Positions 25,902-34,532 of a stretch of 64,000 bases of DNA are shown here, one piece after another. This DNA is from Gammaproteobacteria bacterium (GTDB taxonomy: Bacteria > Pseudomonadota > Gammaproteobacteria > Xanthomonadales > SZUA-36), in NCBI GenBank assembly GCA_021772915.1, contig JAJFLB010000008.1:59902-123901 (forward strand). The letters run 5' to 3'. Each line of letters opens with the position of its first letter. Position 1 is the stretch's first letter. Both the position numbers and the translations under genes were made by a program. The notes under the pieces were generated by a model that was given only the letters and a program-made list of their open reading frames with translations, ran no database searches and was not told the DNA's origin.

Positions 25902-26261
25902 ATGAATTTTTTTGTCATCATGTTGCTGGCATTTGTAATCAGTAGTGTTCGGGCAGACGACGGAGCTGATATCACCGACCCTGGCCAGGTTGCGGGGTTA
26001 TCGAATTTGCAAGATCAAATCGATTCAATCTCAACAGCCATCATGAGTTGTATGGATTCCGGGAAAGACCACAAGACATGCATGTGTCAACACAACGATA
26101 TGATTGCCGAATTTAATGCCAGCGTAGGAAGGTTGTTTTCCAACCATCCCGAGCTAAAGAAGTTCGACCTGGTCAGGTTCAGAGCTCCTGATGGAATGTG
26201 GGTGTCACAAAGCCTTGAAGGTATCAAAAGACAAGCAGAATCCGAGCAGGTTTGTGAGTGA
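25902..26261 (+). CDS. Small secreted cysteine-containing protein
   Basis: I do not recognise a family. A 119-residue protein with signal peptide (to VRADD) preceded by AGGAG. The mature part is helix-rich with four Cys: SCMDSGKDHKTCMCQHND (three) and a final VCE (one), enough for two disulfides. It is last in the rightward propeller series, 116 bp after the FG-GAP gene, and may belong to that locus. The gap after it contains a transposase fragment. Confidence 0.65.
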   Translation: MNFFVIMLLAFVISSVRADDGADITDPGQVAGLSNLQDQIDSISTAIMSCMDSGKDHKTCMCQHNDMIAEFNASVGRLFSNHPELKKFDLVRFRAPDGMWVSQSLEGIKRQAESEQVCE

Positions 26262-26366
26262 ATCTCTCATATTCCTTATCGGATACACTGGTGAAAAGAA
26301 TCGGCCTAACAGCAACAGTAGTATTGGCTGTCCCGTAATGCCCGACATATCTGTAGGGTCTTGTTC

Positions 26367-26531
26367 ATGAAGCCATTCAGGTCACCACGGCGTGGCTTCT
26401 GTCCCAGTTGTGGAGTACGAAGAATGGCCGACAGTGCTGCCCTGCTGGTGGATGAGATTCTACCTCATCAACCCGTGCGTCAATGGGTGTTGAGCGTGAT
26501 GAAAAGGCGGTATCAGTTACAACAGGTCTGA
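26367..26531 (+). mobile_element. IS91-family transposase fragment (zinc-finger part)
   Basis: Open frame of 54 residues reading RRGFCPSCGVRRMADSAALL then VDEILPHQPVRQWVLSV, the N-terminal zinc-finger segment of IS91-type transposases (normally RGFCPSCGARRMAE..). It then loses similarity (MKRRYQLQQV) and stops. The catalytic centre is absent. The remainder of the 600-bp gap 26262-26868 shows no other gene. Confidence 0.75.
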
Positions 26532-26880
26532 TGCCGCAATGTCGGGCCCCTCCAGCAACGAAATTGTTTGTCTGAAGTAAACAATCCAACACGTTTATTA
26601 TATGGGCTATTCCCACACCGGGTGCGGCACGGTTTCTTTCGCCTTACCAGCAGGATTCGACCTGAAATGAGGGTGTGGTGGGGACAGAAATGTATCCAAG
26701 AAAACAATTACACTGAGTTGCTGTACAAGCCAAGTGAAAAGCTGGGAAAATCAGTGACTCAATAACCGTGAAATTTTGGGAAAAGGGCTTTAATCCCATC
26801 TATACTTTGTGAGAAACAAGATACAAGGGTGAACGGCTTGTACCCTGAAGAAACTGGTAGCGCCAGAATTGAGACAGTTG

Positions 26881-27744
26881 ATGAACCGCAAAACCAAACA
26901 TGACACCCTGGCCAAGGCACTGGACAAGGCTTACCTGGAGGTCATCCCAACCGGCACGATAGTGGACCGCCTGGTACATATCCCACATCACTCCTTTATC
27001 GCCATCACCTGCTCTCCCGTGCATGGGCTTGAACCCACTCTGAAGATGGTGGAAGAACTCAGGGCCTTGCCCACCGAAAGACAACTCAAGCTGATTCCCC
27101 ATATTGCGGCCAGAATGGTGCGGGACAAGGGGCATTTGCGTGAGATTCTGGCCCGTTTGGATCGCTTGAAAGTAGAAAGCATCTTTGTCCCGGGGGGGGA
27201 TGCGCCTACTCCGGTGGGTGAATACAAAGGTGCACTGGAGCTGCTGAGGGACGTAGCCGAAATAGGCCACAATTTTAGAAGTATAGGCGTTGCAGCTCAC
27301 CCGGAAGGACATCCTTTAATCGATCACGATGAGTTGCTCAGACAGTTGAAGGAAAAACAGCAGTTTTCAAGCTACCTGGTCACGCAGATGTGTTTCGACC
27401 CACAAGCGCTGATTTCATGGATAAAAGACATCCGTAAAGCCGGGGTGACCCTATCCGCCTGGATAGGTCTGCCGGGAGTAGCAGATATGACCAAACTGAT
27501 TTCACTCTCGCTGCGAATCGGTGTGGGTCAATCAGTCAAATTACTGAAAAACCAAAAAGGCTTGTTACGCAAGATGTTTGGCGTCAAGCCTTACCAACCG
27601 GATGACCTTTTGAAAGGACTTATCCCCTACCTGGATGACCCGGAAATTAACATCCCCGGGTTTCATCTGTTCAGTTTTAATGACGTTGAGCGTACCGAGC
27701 GCTGGAGAGCCCAGTCACTGGTAAAACTCACTGGTGTTGAGTGA
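26881..27744 (+). CDS. Methylenetetrahydrofolate reductase (MetF)-like protein
   Basis: TIM-barrel flavoprotein of the MetF family, interconverting methyl- and methylene-tetrahydrofolate. Recognisable segments: FIAITCSPVHGLEPT near the start, SIFVPGGDAPTPVG (where MetF has the RGD region), GVAAHPEGHPLI (cf. GYPEGHP) and YLVTQMCFDPQALISWIKDI (cf. QFFFD). It is divergent from textbook MetF, as are homologues found beside methyltransferase genes. ATG 26881 is used; TTG 26869 is an alternative. Convergent with the pterin methyltransferase 13 bp away. In this setting it would oxidise methyl-THF produced by demethylation; this direction is inferred. Confidence 0.85.
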   Translation: MNRKTKHDTLAKALDKAYLEVIPTGTIVDRLVHIPHHSFIAITCSPVHGLEPTLKMVEELRALPTERQLKLIPHIAARMVRDKGHLREILARLDRLKVESIFVPGGDAPTPVGEYKGALELLRDVAEIGHNFRSIGVAAHPEGHPLIDHDELLRQLKEKQQFSSYLVTQMCFDPQALISWIKDIRKAGVTLSAWIGLPGVADMTKLISLSLRIGVGQSVKLLKNQKGLLRKMFGVKPYQPDDLLKGLIPYLDDPEINIPGFHLFSFNDVERTERWRAQSLVKLTGVE

Positions 27745-27757
27745 TATTACGCTCAAC

Positions 27758-28672
27758 TTAGCCAGCGGGACGACGCCTGCGCTTGCGCCTGCCACGCTCA
27801 GCATCTGCAGGTGCTGACTCACGGTATTTACTGATCCAGTTGGCACAATTAGGGTCATTGCCCATAATAACGTCGGCAGCGTGTACCGCTTGCATCACTT
27901 CTGCATGTAATGGGTTGGATATGGCTGAAGTCATTCCTGCGGCAATGGCCATGGTCAAAAAGGCACTATTCACACCGTTACGGTTTGGCAAGCCAAAACT
28001 GACATTCGAAGCACCGCAGGTCGTATTCACCTGCAGTTCTTCCCGTAATCTTCTTAACAGGTGCATCACCTGTTTACCGGCAGAACCAACCGCACCGATG
28101 GGCATGACAAGGGGATCAACGACTACATCGTTGGACGCAATGCCATGATCAGCAGCTCGTTCAACGATCTTTCTTGCCACCTCAAAACGTACATTGGGAT
28201 CTTCGGAAATCCCGGTTTCGTCATTTGAAATCGCAACCACCGCAGCACCATGTTTTGCGACCAGGGGCAAAACTCTTTCGAGCTGTTCATCTTCACCGGT
28301 GACTGAATTAACCAGTGCCTTACCCTGATATACAGCCAGTCCTGCCTCCAGGGCGGCGACAATAGATGAATCAATCGACAATGGCACATCGGTCACCGAT
28401 TGCACCAGTTTGATCGCCCGGGCCAAAATTGCCGGCTCATCTGCAAGTGGTATGCCCGCATTTACGTCCAGCATGTGTGCGCCTGCCGCCACCTGTGCCA
28501 GCGCATCGGCTTCCACTCGGCTGAAATCACCATGTTTCATCTCATTCGCAAGAATCTTTCGGCCTGTCGGGTTGATACGCTCACCAATCACAACGAACGG
28601 CTGTTCAAAGCCAATACGAACTTCCTTGGTTAGTGAGCTGATGATGGTTTCGGTCAAGGTCTTAATCTCCAA
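27758..28672 (-). CDS. Pterin-binding methyltransferase (MtgA/MeTr-like)
   Basis: Dihydropteroate-synthase-like TIM barrel that moves a methyl group between a corrinoid protein and tetrahydrofolate. Marks: FVVIGERINPTGRK (residues ~26-39), HMLDVNAGIPLADE, PLSIDSS, ALVNSVTGE, VVDPLVMPIGA and CGASNVSFGLPNR, all strands of the pterin site of MetH/MtgA/AcsE-type proteins. The tail is highly basic (RGRRKRRRRP). The start is uncertain: TTG 28672, or TTG 28657 with GGAG at good spacing. It lies 9 nt after the corrinoid protein gene, clearly the same operon, and supplies the second half of the methyl-transfer reaction. Confidence 0.88.
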   Translation of the reverse strand: MEIKTLTETIISSLTKEVRIGFEQPFVVIGERINPTGRKILANEMKHGDFSRVEADALAQVAAGAHMLDVNAGIPLADEPAILARAIKLVQSVTDVPLSIDSSIVAALEAGLAVYQGKALVNSVTGEDEQLERVLPLVAKHGAAVVAISNDETGISEDPNVRFEVARKIVERAADHGIASNDVVVDPLVMPIGAVGSAGKQVMHLLRRLREELQVNTTCGASNVSFGLPNRNGVNSAFLTMAIAAGMTSAISNPLHAEVMQAVHAADVIMGNDPNCANWISKYRESAPADAERGRRKRRRRPAG

Positions 28673-28681
28673 CTCGTACCA

Positions 28682-29413
28682 TCAGGCACCGATTGCTATT
28701 TTCCGTTGTCTTACAAGTTCCGGTCCCAATTCAGCCGCCTGTGCCGCATCACGGCAATAACCATCAGCGCCCACGGCCTCACCAAATTCTTCATTCAATG
28801 GTGCACCACCGACCAACACGATGTAATCATCCCGAATACCTCTGGTAATCATTTCATCGATGACAACTTTCATATAAGGCATGGTGGTGGTCAGCAACGC
28901 CGACATGCCCAGAATGTTCGGCTTGTGTTCTTCCAGTGCCGCAAAATAATCTTCCACCGCAACGTTGATACCAATATCAATGACTTCAAAGCCCGCCCCT
29001 TCCATCATCATTGCGACCAGGTTTTTGCCAATATCGTGGATGTCACCCTTGACGGTGCCAATGACCATTTTGCCGATGGGCTCCACCCCACTTTCAGCCA
29101 GCAGTGGTTTTAGAAGCCCCATACCACCCTTCATTGCATTGGCTGCCAGTAAGACTTCAGGAACAAACAAAATGCCATCGCGAAAATCCACACCGACAAT
29201 CTGCATTCCAGCCACCAGCGCCTTGTTGAGAACAGCCTCGGCTGACCAGCCACGCCCAAGGAGTATTTCGGTACCCTCAATTATCTCATCTCTCAGACCA
29301 TCATAAAGATCATCGTGCATCTGCTCGACGAGGTCCTGATCGTCAAGTTCGTCGAGAGAAAAATCCTCCGCATCATACGCTTCGTTCAAATCTGTTTCCT
29401 GGTCCATAGTCAT
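28682..29413 (-). CDS. Corrinoid (B12-binding) methyl-carrier protein
   Basis: Carries methyl on cobalt between substrate methyltransferase and the pterin enzyme. Residues ~40-125 are the helical cap of MtbC/MtgC-like proteins. The B12 domain follows with GTVKGDIHDIGKNLV (the DxHxxG base-off motif that supplies the lower-axial His), MSALLTTTM and VLVGGAPLNEEF. The N-terminus is unusually acidic (many Asp/Glu in the first 35 residues), which may complement the basic tails of its two partner enzymes. ATG 29413 with AGGA upstream. A reductive activase (RamA-like) is not found in the window. Confidence 0.93.
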   Translation of the reverse strand: MTMDQETDLNEAYDAEDFSLDELDDQDLVEQMHDDLYDGLRDEIIEGTEILLGRGWSAEAVLNKALVAGMQIVGVDFRDGILFVPEVLLAANAMKGGMGLLKPLLAESGVEPIGKMVIGTVKGDIHDIGKNLVAMMMEGAGFEVIDIGINVAVEDYFAALEEHKPNILGMSALLTTTMPYMKVVIDEMITRGIRDDYIVLVGGAPLNEEFGEAVGADGYCRDAAQAAELGPELVRQRKIAIGA

Positions 29414-29479
29414 TATTCCTGATCGCAGTCGCTACATTCCAAACCTTGATCACTTATCAGGGTCTGATCGGCTTTCAAC

Positions 29480-30898
29480 TCACTCTTCTTCCACACAGCC
29501 TTCGCCCACTCTCGGGATTGCACCATTACTACTTTGCAAGCCATATTTCTTGACCGTAATCAGAAGTAACAAGAGACTGACCGTTATCATTAGCGCCCCT
29601 GGGATCAGGGTGTACCAGAAATTTCCTGATACGAAACCCAGCGCCACAATCGATGGCAGTATGGAGACAATGGCCAACTCAACCATGGAGATAAATACAT
29701 ACGCGATCCCATAATCCTCCAATGCTCTGCTGCGAAAGTCAGGATCGACAATTCTCAATAGGGTTACCCCCATGGCCACAACACCCGTGCTCCAACCAAA
29801 CACAAAAATCCCTCTTTCGAACCAGTAATTATGGAATACTCTTTTGGATACGAAGAAAAGAAAGAAAGCGGGGAAAGACATACCCAGGACAGACAGAAAC
29901 GCCAGCGGAACGGCAAACTTGACAACGACTGAGAGCTTGATCGACGCTATGCCAAATGCCACCAGGTAATCCGTAACCGAGCTTCCTATTCTGGTAATGA
30001 TTTTCTTGTCAACCGTGTGTTGCAGCTTGAGTGTATTCAGTAATTTCTGTAACACCACACCACTGAGCATTGAAAGACACATCATTGGCATGACGATTCC
30101 GGGCAACAACTCCCTGAACCAGTTAAAGGAGTAATAACCACCCGCAGTGGCGATCAGGATCAACAGGATGTGCCACGAAAGTGGGTCAAGGGTCATGGGA
30201 TTAACCGTCGCCTTACCCATCGACGCCTGGTTTGTCTCTGCAATAAATCCGGTACGCACATCCTTTGGCAAACTGCCTATACCACTTATGAAACGGGTGT
30301 AATTCCTGCGCACTGCGTAATTGATTGAGGCAAGACCGCCAAAAATTCCGCTCAAAATACCAATCGTCGCAAAAGTCTGACCAATAATGACTGCCTCTCG
30401 AGATTGCCAAATCGAATGACTTGCTTCCTCGAGCGTTGTCCCTATTGCGGCAGCATAACCGTGCCCGCCAATAAACCCTGCAGGCTGCAGTATTGCGAAG
30501 CTGCTGCTGATTTCCGGCACCAGGAAAACCAGCAGCGCACCACCCAGGAGCAAAGCAACACCAAAGCCACCAAATTCTGCTGCCATGTTGGTGGTAAACG
30601 TATCACCCACTTTACGCATCATGCCGAGCAATGAATGGCTTTGCCGGTTACCCAGGTAAAGTGAAGCGAACAACACCACCACCAGCATGTATGCATAAGA
30701 TGCTGTCTGGTCTGAGAACGGCAAGGCGTAAGGCACCAGCGCAGGCGAGGCATACTCCAAAAAGGACCGCCCAAAAAACAAGCCGATAAAGCCAGCGATC
30801 ATGGCGGTGGGTAAATAGAGGTTTTGAACCCACCTGATATTTGCACGTATAAGCTGCGCGATGAAAAGCACGATGGACATCAGTCCAAAGTCCAGCAA
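29480..30898 (-). CDS. GltS-type sodium/carboxylate symporter
   Basis: Multi-pass inner-membrane transporter (about 10-12 hydrophobic helices) of the sodium/glutamate symporter family. The diagnostic AGFIGGHGYAAAIGTTLEEA corresponds to the GGHGTA re-entrant loop of GltS. In this operon it may import the methylated amino acid degraded here rather than glutamate. The start is unresolved. Coordinates use TTG 30898, but a textbook AGGAGG lies 7 nt before an in-frame ATA at 30922, and the residues between (IEYGPYTLLLDFG) look like the usual family N-terminus. Confidence 0.87.
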   Translation of the reverse strand: MLDFGLMSIVLFIAQLIRANIRWVQNLYLPTAMIAGFIGLFFGRSFLEYASPALVPYALPFSDQTASYAYMLVVVLFASLYLGNRQSHSLLGMMRKVGDTFTTNMAAEFGGFGVALLLGGALLVFLVPEISSSFAILQPAGFIGGHGYAAAIGTTLEEASHSIWQSREAVIIGQTFATIGILSGIFGGLASINYAVRRNYTRFISGIGSLPKDVRTGFIAETNQASMGKATVNPMTLDPLSWHILLILIATAGGYYSFNWFRELLPGIVMPMMCLSMLSGVVLQKLLNTLKLQHTVDKKIITRIGSSVTDYLVAFGIASIKLSVVVKFAVPLAFLSVLGMSFPAFFLFFVSKRVFHNYWFERGIFVFGWSTGVVAMGVTLLRIVDPDFRSRALEDYGIAYVFISMVELAIVSILPSIVALGFVSGNFWYTLIPGALMITVSLLLLLITVKKYGLQSSNGAIPRVGEGCVEEE

Positions 30899-30947
30899 TA
30901 GTGTGTAAGGTCCGTATTCTATGACGTAGCCTCCTCGCCAAACGTAC

Positions 30948-32825
30948 TCATCTGGAAAGCCGCGTGAGTATGTCTATCGTGTCATTAAGATGCAGGTTGG
31001 CTTGTTCGTTTTCCGGTAATGGCCAGGCCTTGGCAAACCGTATTGCAATCATACCGTTAGGATGAAAAATAGCCTGGGTCCCGGAGAACCCTGCCATTAC
31101 AGGCAGATGGTCTTCAATACCCTGGTTGTTGGTGTAAGGAAGGTAGTGAAAACCCATTTTATAGAGTTGCTTACCCCGCCGGGCAGCAACATCAGCCGGT
31201 CCGGCAGAGAAAGCTGTTTCCAGCGAATGATCGTGGGTCTTGATCAAGGCACCATTGGTTGAGAAAATTTGTGCAGTAACACCCGCGTGCAAAATTTGTG
31301 TTTGCCCCAGCCGACCATTATTTTGATACAGGGTCCCGATTTTGACAATGTCGTCCAGGGAAGGATAAAAACCAGCGTGAAACCAGGGTAGTGGTTTGAC
31401 CCCTACGGCCTCTTGAGTCTTGACGATAGGCGCATGATGGACGCCAATCGGCAAGAATACCTCCTGCTCAAGCATTTCCCAGATATTGGCCTGTGGCCCT
31501 TGCATGGTCTTTAAAAAACTATCTGCTGCCATGCCCAGCAAGTGATGGTCACGGTCGCGGTAACGATGCACAACACCAGGCCCCCAGGGATACACGCCGG
31601 TATCGCGGGTAATGTAGGCCACTTTCTCGGTTGCTGATTTTGCCCCGTTATACCACTCGTTATAACTGGCATCGACATAGCCGCTATCACCATCATTCGG
31701 GTGCGTGGTTTTACTGCCGCTTCCACCCATGCCGGTTGCCATATTCGCAGCATCAATAAACCTGACCTCGTCATATCCGGGGGGCAGTCCCTGGACATAA
31801 TCACCGACTTTCAGATTCAGGACATAGGGGCCATACACCTGGGAAAGTCGTGCCAACGCCAGGGGCACGGTGACTGATTTTGTCATGGAGCGGATGCCGA
31901 AACGCATTTCATCTGGGTAGGGGTACGCCCCGTATGGTGTCATGGAATCCTTGAAATAGACCTTTCCACCTTTCACCGCCGCATGCATGACTACCCATTT
32001 ATCATTCAAAGGTCCACCGAAGCCAGCGAGTGCACCGACCGGGTATTGCGCCTCAAGGCTGGACCAGGGCCTGGCCTCCATTCTTTGACTTAGCTCTTCG
32101 CTGGCGGCATGCTGTATTTGTGCCAATCCGGTGTCATCAAGCCGTTGTAGCTGTGCCTTGGCTACACCCCACGCGTTAAAGTGCTCCGGTGTGTTCCAGG
32201 GTGTTGACTGTTGCACAAACTGGAGGCGAATGTTGCTGATTTCATTGCCTTTGTACAAAAACGTGGCCAGTCCCTGATGGGCAATATTCTCGAAATCATG
32301 CACGAGCATAATGGCGAATGCTGCCCGCGACCAGGGTGTGTCCCCCGGCTCTTTCCAGATGCGCCCATATTGGGGGATTACCTGCCAGTAACTTGTCTTT
32401 ATTGATGCGGCAGTGTTTTCCGCAATCATCATGCCGACCTGGGTGGAACCCAACATGGTCTCTGCACCAAAGCTGAACAACTGCAATGATATGGCTGGAA
32501 AAATCCGCTTGTCGGCGCCACCAGCGCAGGAACCACCAATGTCTACCTTACGGCCATCACAAACCGGCTGGGCCAGCTCGCGACTGAGCTTTAGCTCTGT
32601 CTGTTCAATGGTGATGAGCGCATGGAGCGCCTCAGCCCGCAGTGCGTCATCGCCTGGAATGAAAGCCGAATTTTTAACGGGGCCGTCCAGCTGCTTGTCC
32701 GCTAGCATGATGTCAGAGGGTAGATACTCGCTTGCCGGCCCAGCCACGGCACCCACAGACATCAACAATGGTGGTATACAGGCTAGCCACCTGCAGCCAG
32801 TAAATTTCAATGTCCCGGACCACAT
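30948..32825 (-). CDS. Exported serine hydrolase (class C beta-lactamase-like)
   Basis: A 625-residue exported protein. A leader (CIPPLLMSVGAVAGP) is followed by ~240 residues of unassigned sequence, then a penicillin-binding-protein/class C fold: RSMTKSVTVPLALA gives the SxxK nucleophile, HRYRDRDHHLLGM the Tyr region, and GFSGTQAIFHPNG the late strand where KTG would stand. These enzymes are often esterases or amidases rather than lactamases. ATG 32825 is one base after the end of the MttB-family gene, so translation is coupled. Its place among corrinoid genes is unexpected; it might release a methylated amine or betaine moiety from a larger compound (speculation). Confidence 0.8.
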   Translation of the reverse strand: MWSGTLKFTGCRWLACIPPLLMSVGAVAGPASEYLPSDIMLADKQLDGPVKNSAFIPGDDALRAEALHALITIEQTELKLSRELAQPVCDGRKVDIGGSCAGGADKRIFPAISLQLFSFGAETMLGSTQVGMMIAENTAASIKTSYWQVIPQYGRIWKEPGDTPWSRAAFAIMLVHDFENIAHQGLATFLYKGNEISNIRLQFVQQSTPWNTPEHFNAWGVAKAQLQRLDDTGLAQIQHAASEELSQRMEARPWSSLEAQYPVGALAGFGGPLNDKWVVMHAAVKGGKVYFKDSMTPYGAYPYPDEMRFGIRSMTKSVTVPLALARLSQVYGPYVLNLKVGDYVQGLPPGYDEVRFIDAANMATGMGGSGSKTTHPNDGDSGYVDASYNEWYNGAKSATEKVAYITRDTGVYPWGPGVVHRYRDRDHHLLGMAADSFLKTMQGPQANIWEMLEQEVFLPIGVHHAPIVKTQEAVGVKPLPWFHAGFYPSLDDIVKIGTLYQNNGRLGQTQILHAGVTAQIFSTNGALIKTHDHSLETAFSAGPADVAARRGKQLYKMGFHYLPYTNNQGIEDHLPVMAGFSGTQAIFHPNGMIAIRFAKAWPLPENEQANLHLNDTIDILTRLSR

Positions 32826-32826
32826 A

Positions 32827-34380
32827 TTATTCAGTGGGTTCCAGTTTTGGCTCTGCATTGCCCAACTCCTCTTTGCGCCTTGCCACGTAAGCTTCAAGCT
32901 CTTCTTTCACAGCAGTATCAATAGGTGGTGGTTCAAATTCAGCCAGTATCCTGGGCCAAAGCTCTGTGGCCCGGGTAGTCGCATCCTTTGATCCAGCGAG
33001 TAACCAGTTTTCGTAGTTTTGCCAATCGCTCAAGAACGGCGCATAAAACGCTGTCTTGTAACGTTCCTGGGTGTGCTCACAACCAAAAAAGTGACCACCA
33101 GGTCCTACTTCCTGCATCGCGTCCAGACCTGCTTCAGCCAGGTCTATTTTAAGGGGCTGTAACAGCGCAGACATCTGTTGCAACATTTCACAGTCAATCA
33201 CAAGTTTTTCGAACGACGCCACCAGACCGCCTTCGAGCCAACCTGCCGCATGGTAGATGAGATTGCCATGACCCATCACCGCACCCCAAAGTGCCATTTG
33301 TGTTTCATAAACCGACTGAGCATCCACCGCATTGGAAGCATTGCAGGCGCTGGTCCGGTAAGGCAGTTTGTAGCGTCTGGCCAACTGCCCCCCGGCGATG
33401 TTGGCGATGGCATTTTCTGGTGTCCCGAATGCGGGCGAACCCGAACGCATATCAACATTTGAGGTGAACGCGCCATAAATTGCAGGCGTACCTGGTCGGG
33501 TGAGCTGCAGCAGTGCAATACCCAGCAAAGCCTCAGCATTTTGCTGCGCCAGTGCCCCCGCCATGGTGGCCGGAGTCATCGCCCCCATCAGGGTAAATGG
33601 GGTGACCGCAACGGGTTGACCAAACATCGCCATTTGCATGGCACCGTATACCATCGAATCGTCCAGTTTGCGTGGAGAATTGACATTGATATTTGTCATT
33701 ACACTCGGGCTGGTCCTTATTTCTTCCAGGCTCAGGCCACGCGCTATCGCTGACATCTCGATCGCGTCACGGCAACGACCTGCTCCAATTCCAGTGGTAA
33801 AAAAAGCCTTGTCAGCGAGTGTCAAGTTGACAAATGTTGTATCCAGATGCCGCGAGTTAGCCGGCATTTCAGTCGGGGGGGTTGCCTGATTACCAAAAAA
33901 GGTGATGACATTGAAATATTGGCCAAAACTGATCAGCTTCTTGTAATCCGCGAGATTTCCGGCACGCCGACCATTGATGTGATCATGAACATTGGGCGGG
34001 CCTGAGACCAGTCCGAAGTTGATTACATCATTACCAACTTCTAAAACTCGCCCGGCGTTTCTGGGTGTGACCGTGAATGTCTCAGGCGCTTGCGCCACCG
34101 TCTCGAGTAAAAGCTCAGGTGCTATTCGAACCACGCCGTTTGTGTCGACAGATGCACCCGCTTTTGCGAACAAGGCCAGGGCCCGATCACCCATGACTTC
34201 CAAACCCTGGCGTTCGAGTATGTCCAGTGATAACTGGTGGATGGTTTCAAGTTGCTCTTCGTCAAGTGGCTCAAGCGGTGACATCCGATTTCGTAATAAG
34301 CGGCTGTCGAGCTGACGAATGGCAGCGGGCTTGGCATCGCTGGTCTCATGACCACCACGTCTGCGTCTGCGTCTGGCCAT
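32827..34380 (-). CDS. MttB-family (trimethylamine/betaine) methyltransferase, non-pyrrolysine
   Basis: Transfers a methyl group from a quaternary or tertiary amine to the corrinoid protein. The 517-residue length and segments GNDVINFGLVSGPPNVHDH, FFGNQATPPTEMP, FFTTGIGAGRCRDAIEM, GSPAFGTPENA and EVGPGGHFFGCEHTQERYKT match the MttB superfamily. The frame has no in-frame amber codon, so it belongs to the non-pyrrolysine group, whose studied members (MtgB, MtpB, MtcB) act on glycine betaine, proline betaine or carnitine. The N-terminus MARRRRRRGG is polybasic. ATG 34380 is preceded by AGGAGCTCTTC; a longer frame to 34440 is rejected. It heads the leftward operon, divergent from a GlxA-type regulator. 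Confidence 0.9.
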   Translation of the reverse strand: MARRRRRRGGHETSDAKPAAIRQLDSRLLRNRMSPLEPLDEEQLETIHQLSLDILERQGLEVMGDRALALFAKAGASVDTNGVVRIAPELLLETVAQAPETFTVTPRNAGRVLEVGNDVINFGLVSGPPNVHDHINGRRAGNLADYKKLISFGQYFNVITFFGNQATPPTEMPANSRHLDTTFVNLTLADKAFFTTGIGAGRCRDAIEMSAIARGLSLEEIRTSPSVMTNINVNSPRKLDDSMVYGAMQMAMFGQPVAVTPFTLMGAMTPATMAGALAQQNAEALLGIALLQLTRPGTPAIYGAFTSNVDMRSGSPAFGTPENAIANIAGGQLARRYKLPYRTSACNASNAVDAQSVYETQMALWGAVMGHGNLIYHAAGWLEGGLVASFEKLVIDCEMLQQMSALLQPLKIDLAEAGLDAMQEVGPGGHFFGCEHTQERYKTAFYAPFLSDWQNYENWLLAGSKDATTRATELWPRILAEFEPPPIDTAVKEELEAYVARRKEELGNAEPKLEPTE

Positions 34381-34532
34381 GAAGAGCTCCTGAAAATTGC
34401 AAGATAAAATATAGCATCGATGCCCATGGGGACACCCCACCGAATTCTAGCGAATTTGATCCATGCTTTCCTTAACTATTGAGTCTTATTTTGTTATATT
34501 TGGGACTATGAAGTTAAAACTTTTTGTTTTAT

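Noticed and set aside
32827..34380. Possible pyrrolysine (amber) readthrough in the MttB-family gene
   Set aside because: The frame is uninterrupted by TAG, so it is a non-pyrrolysine member.
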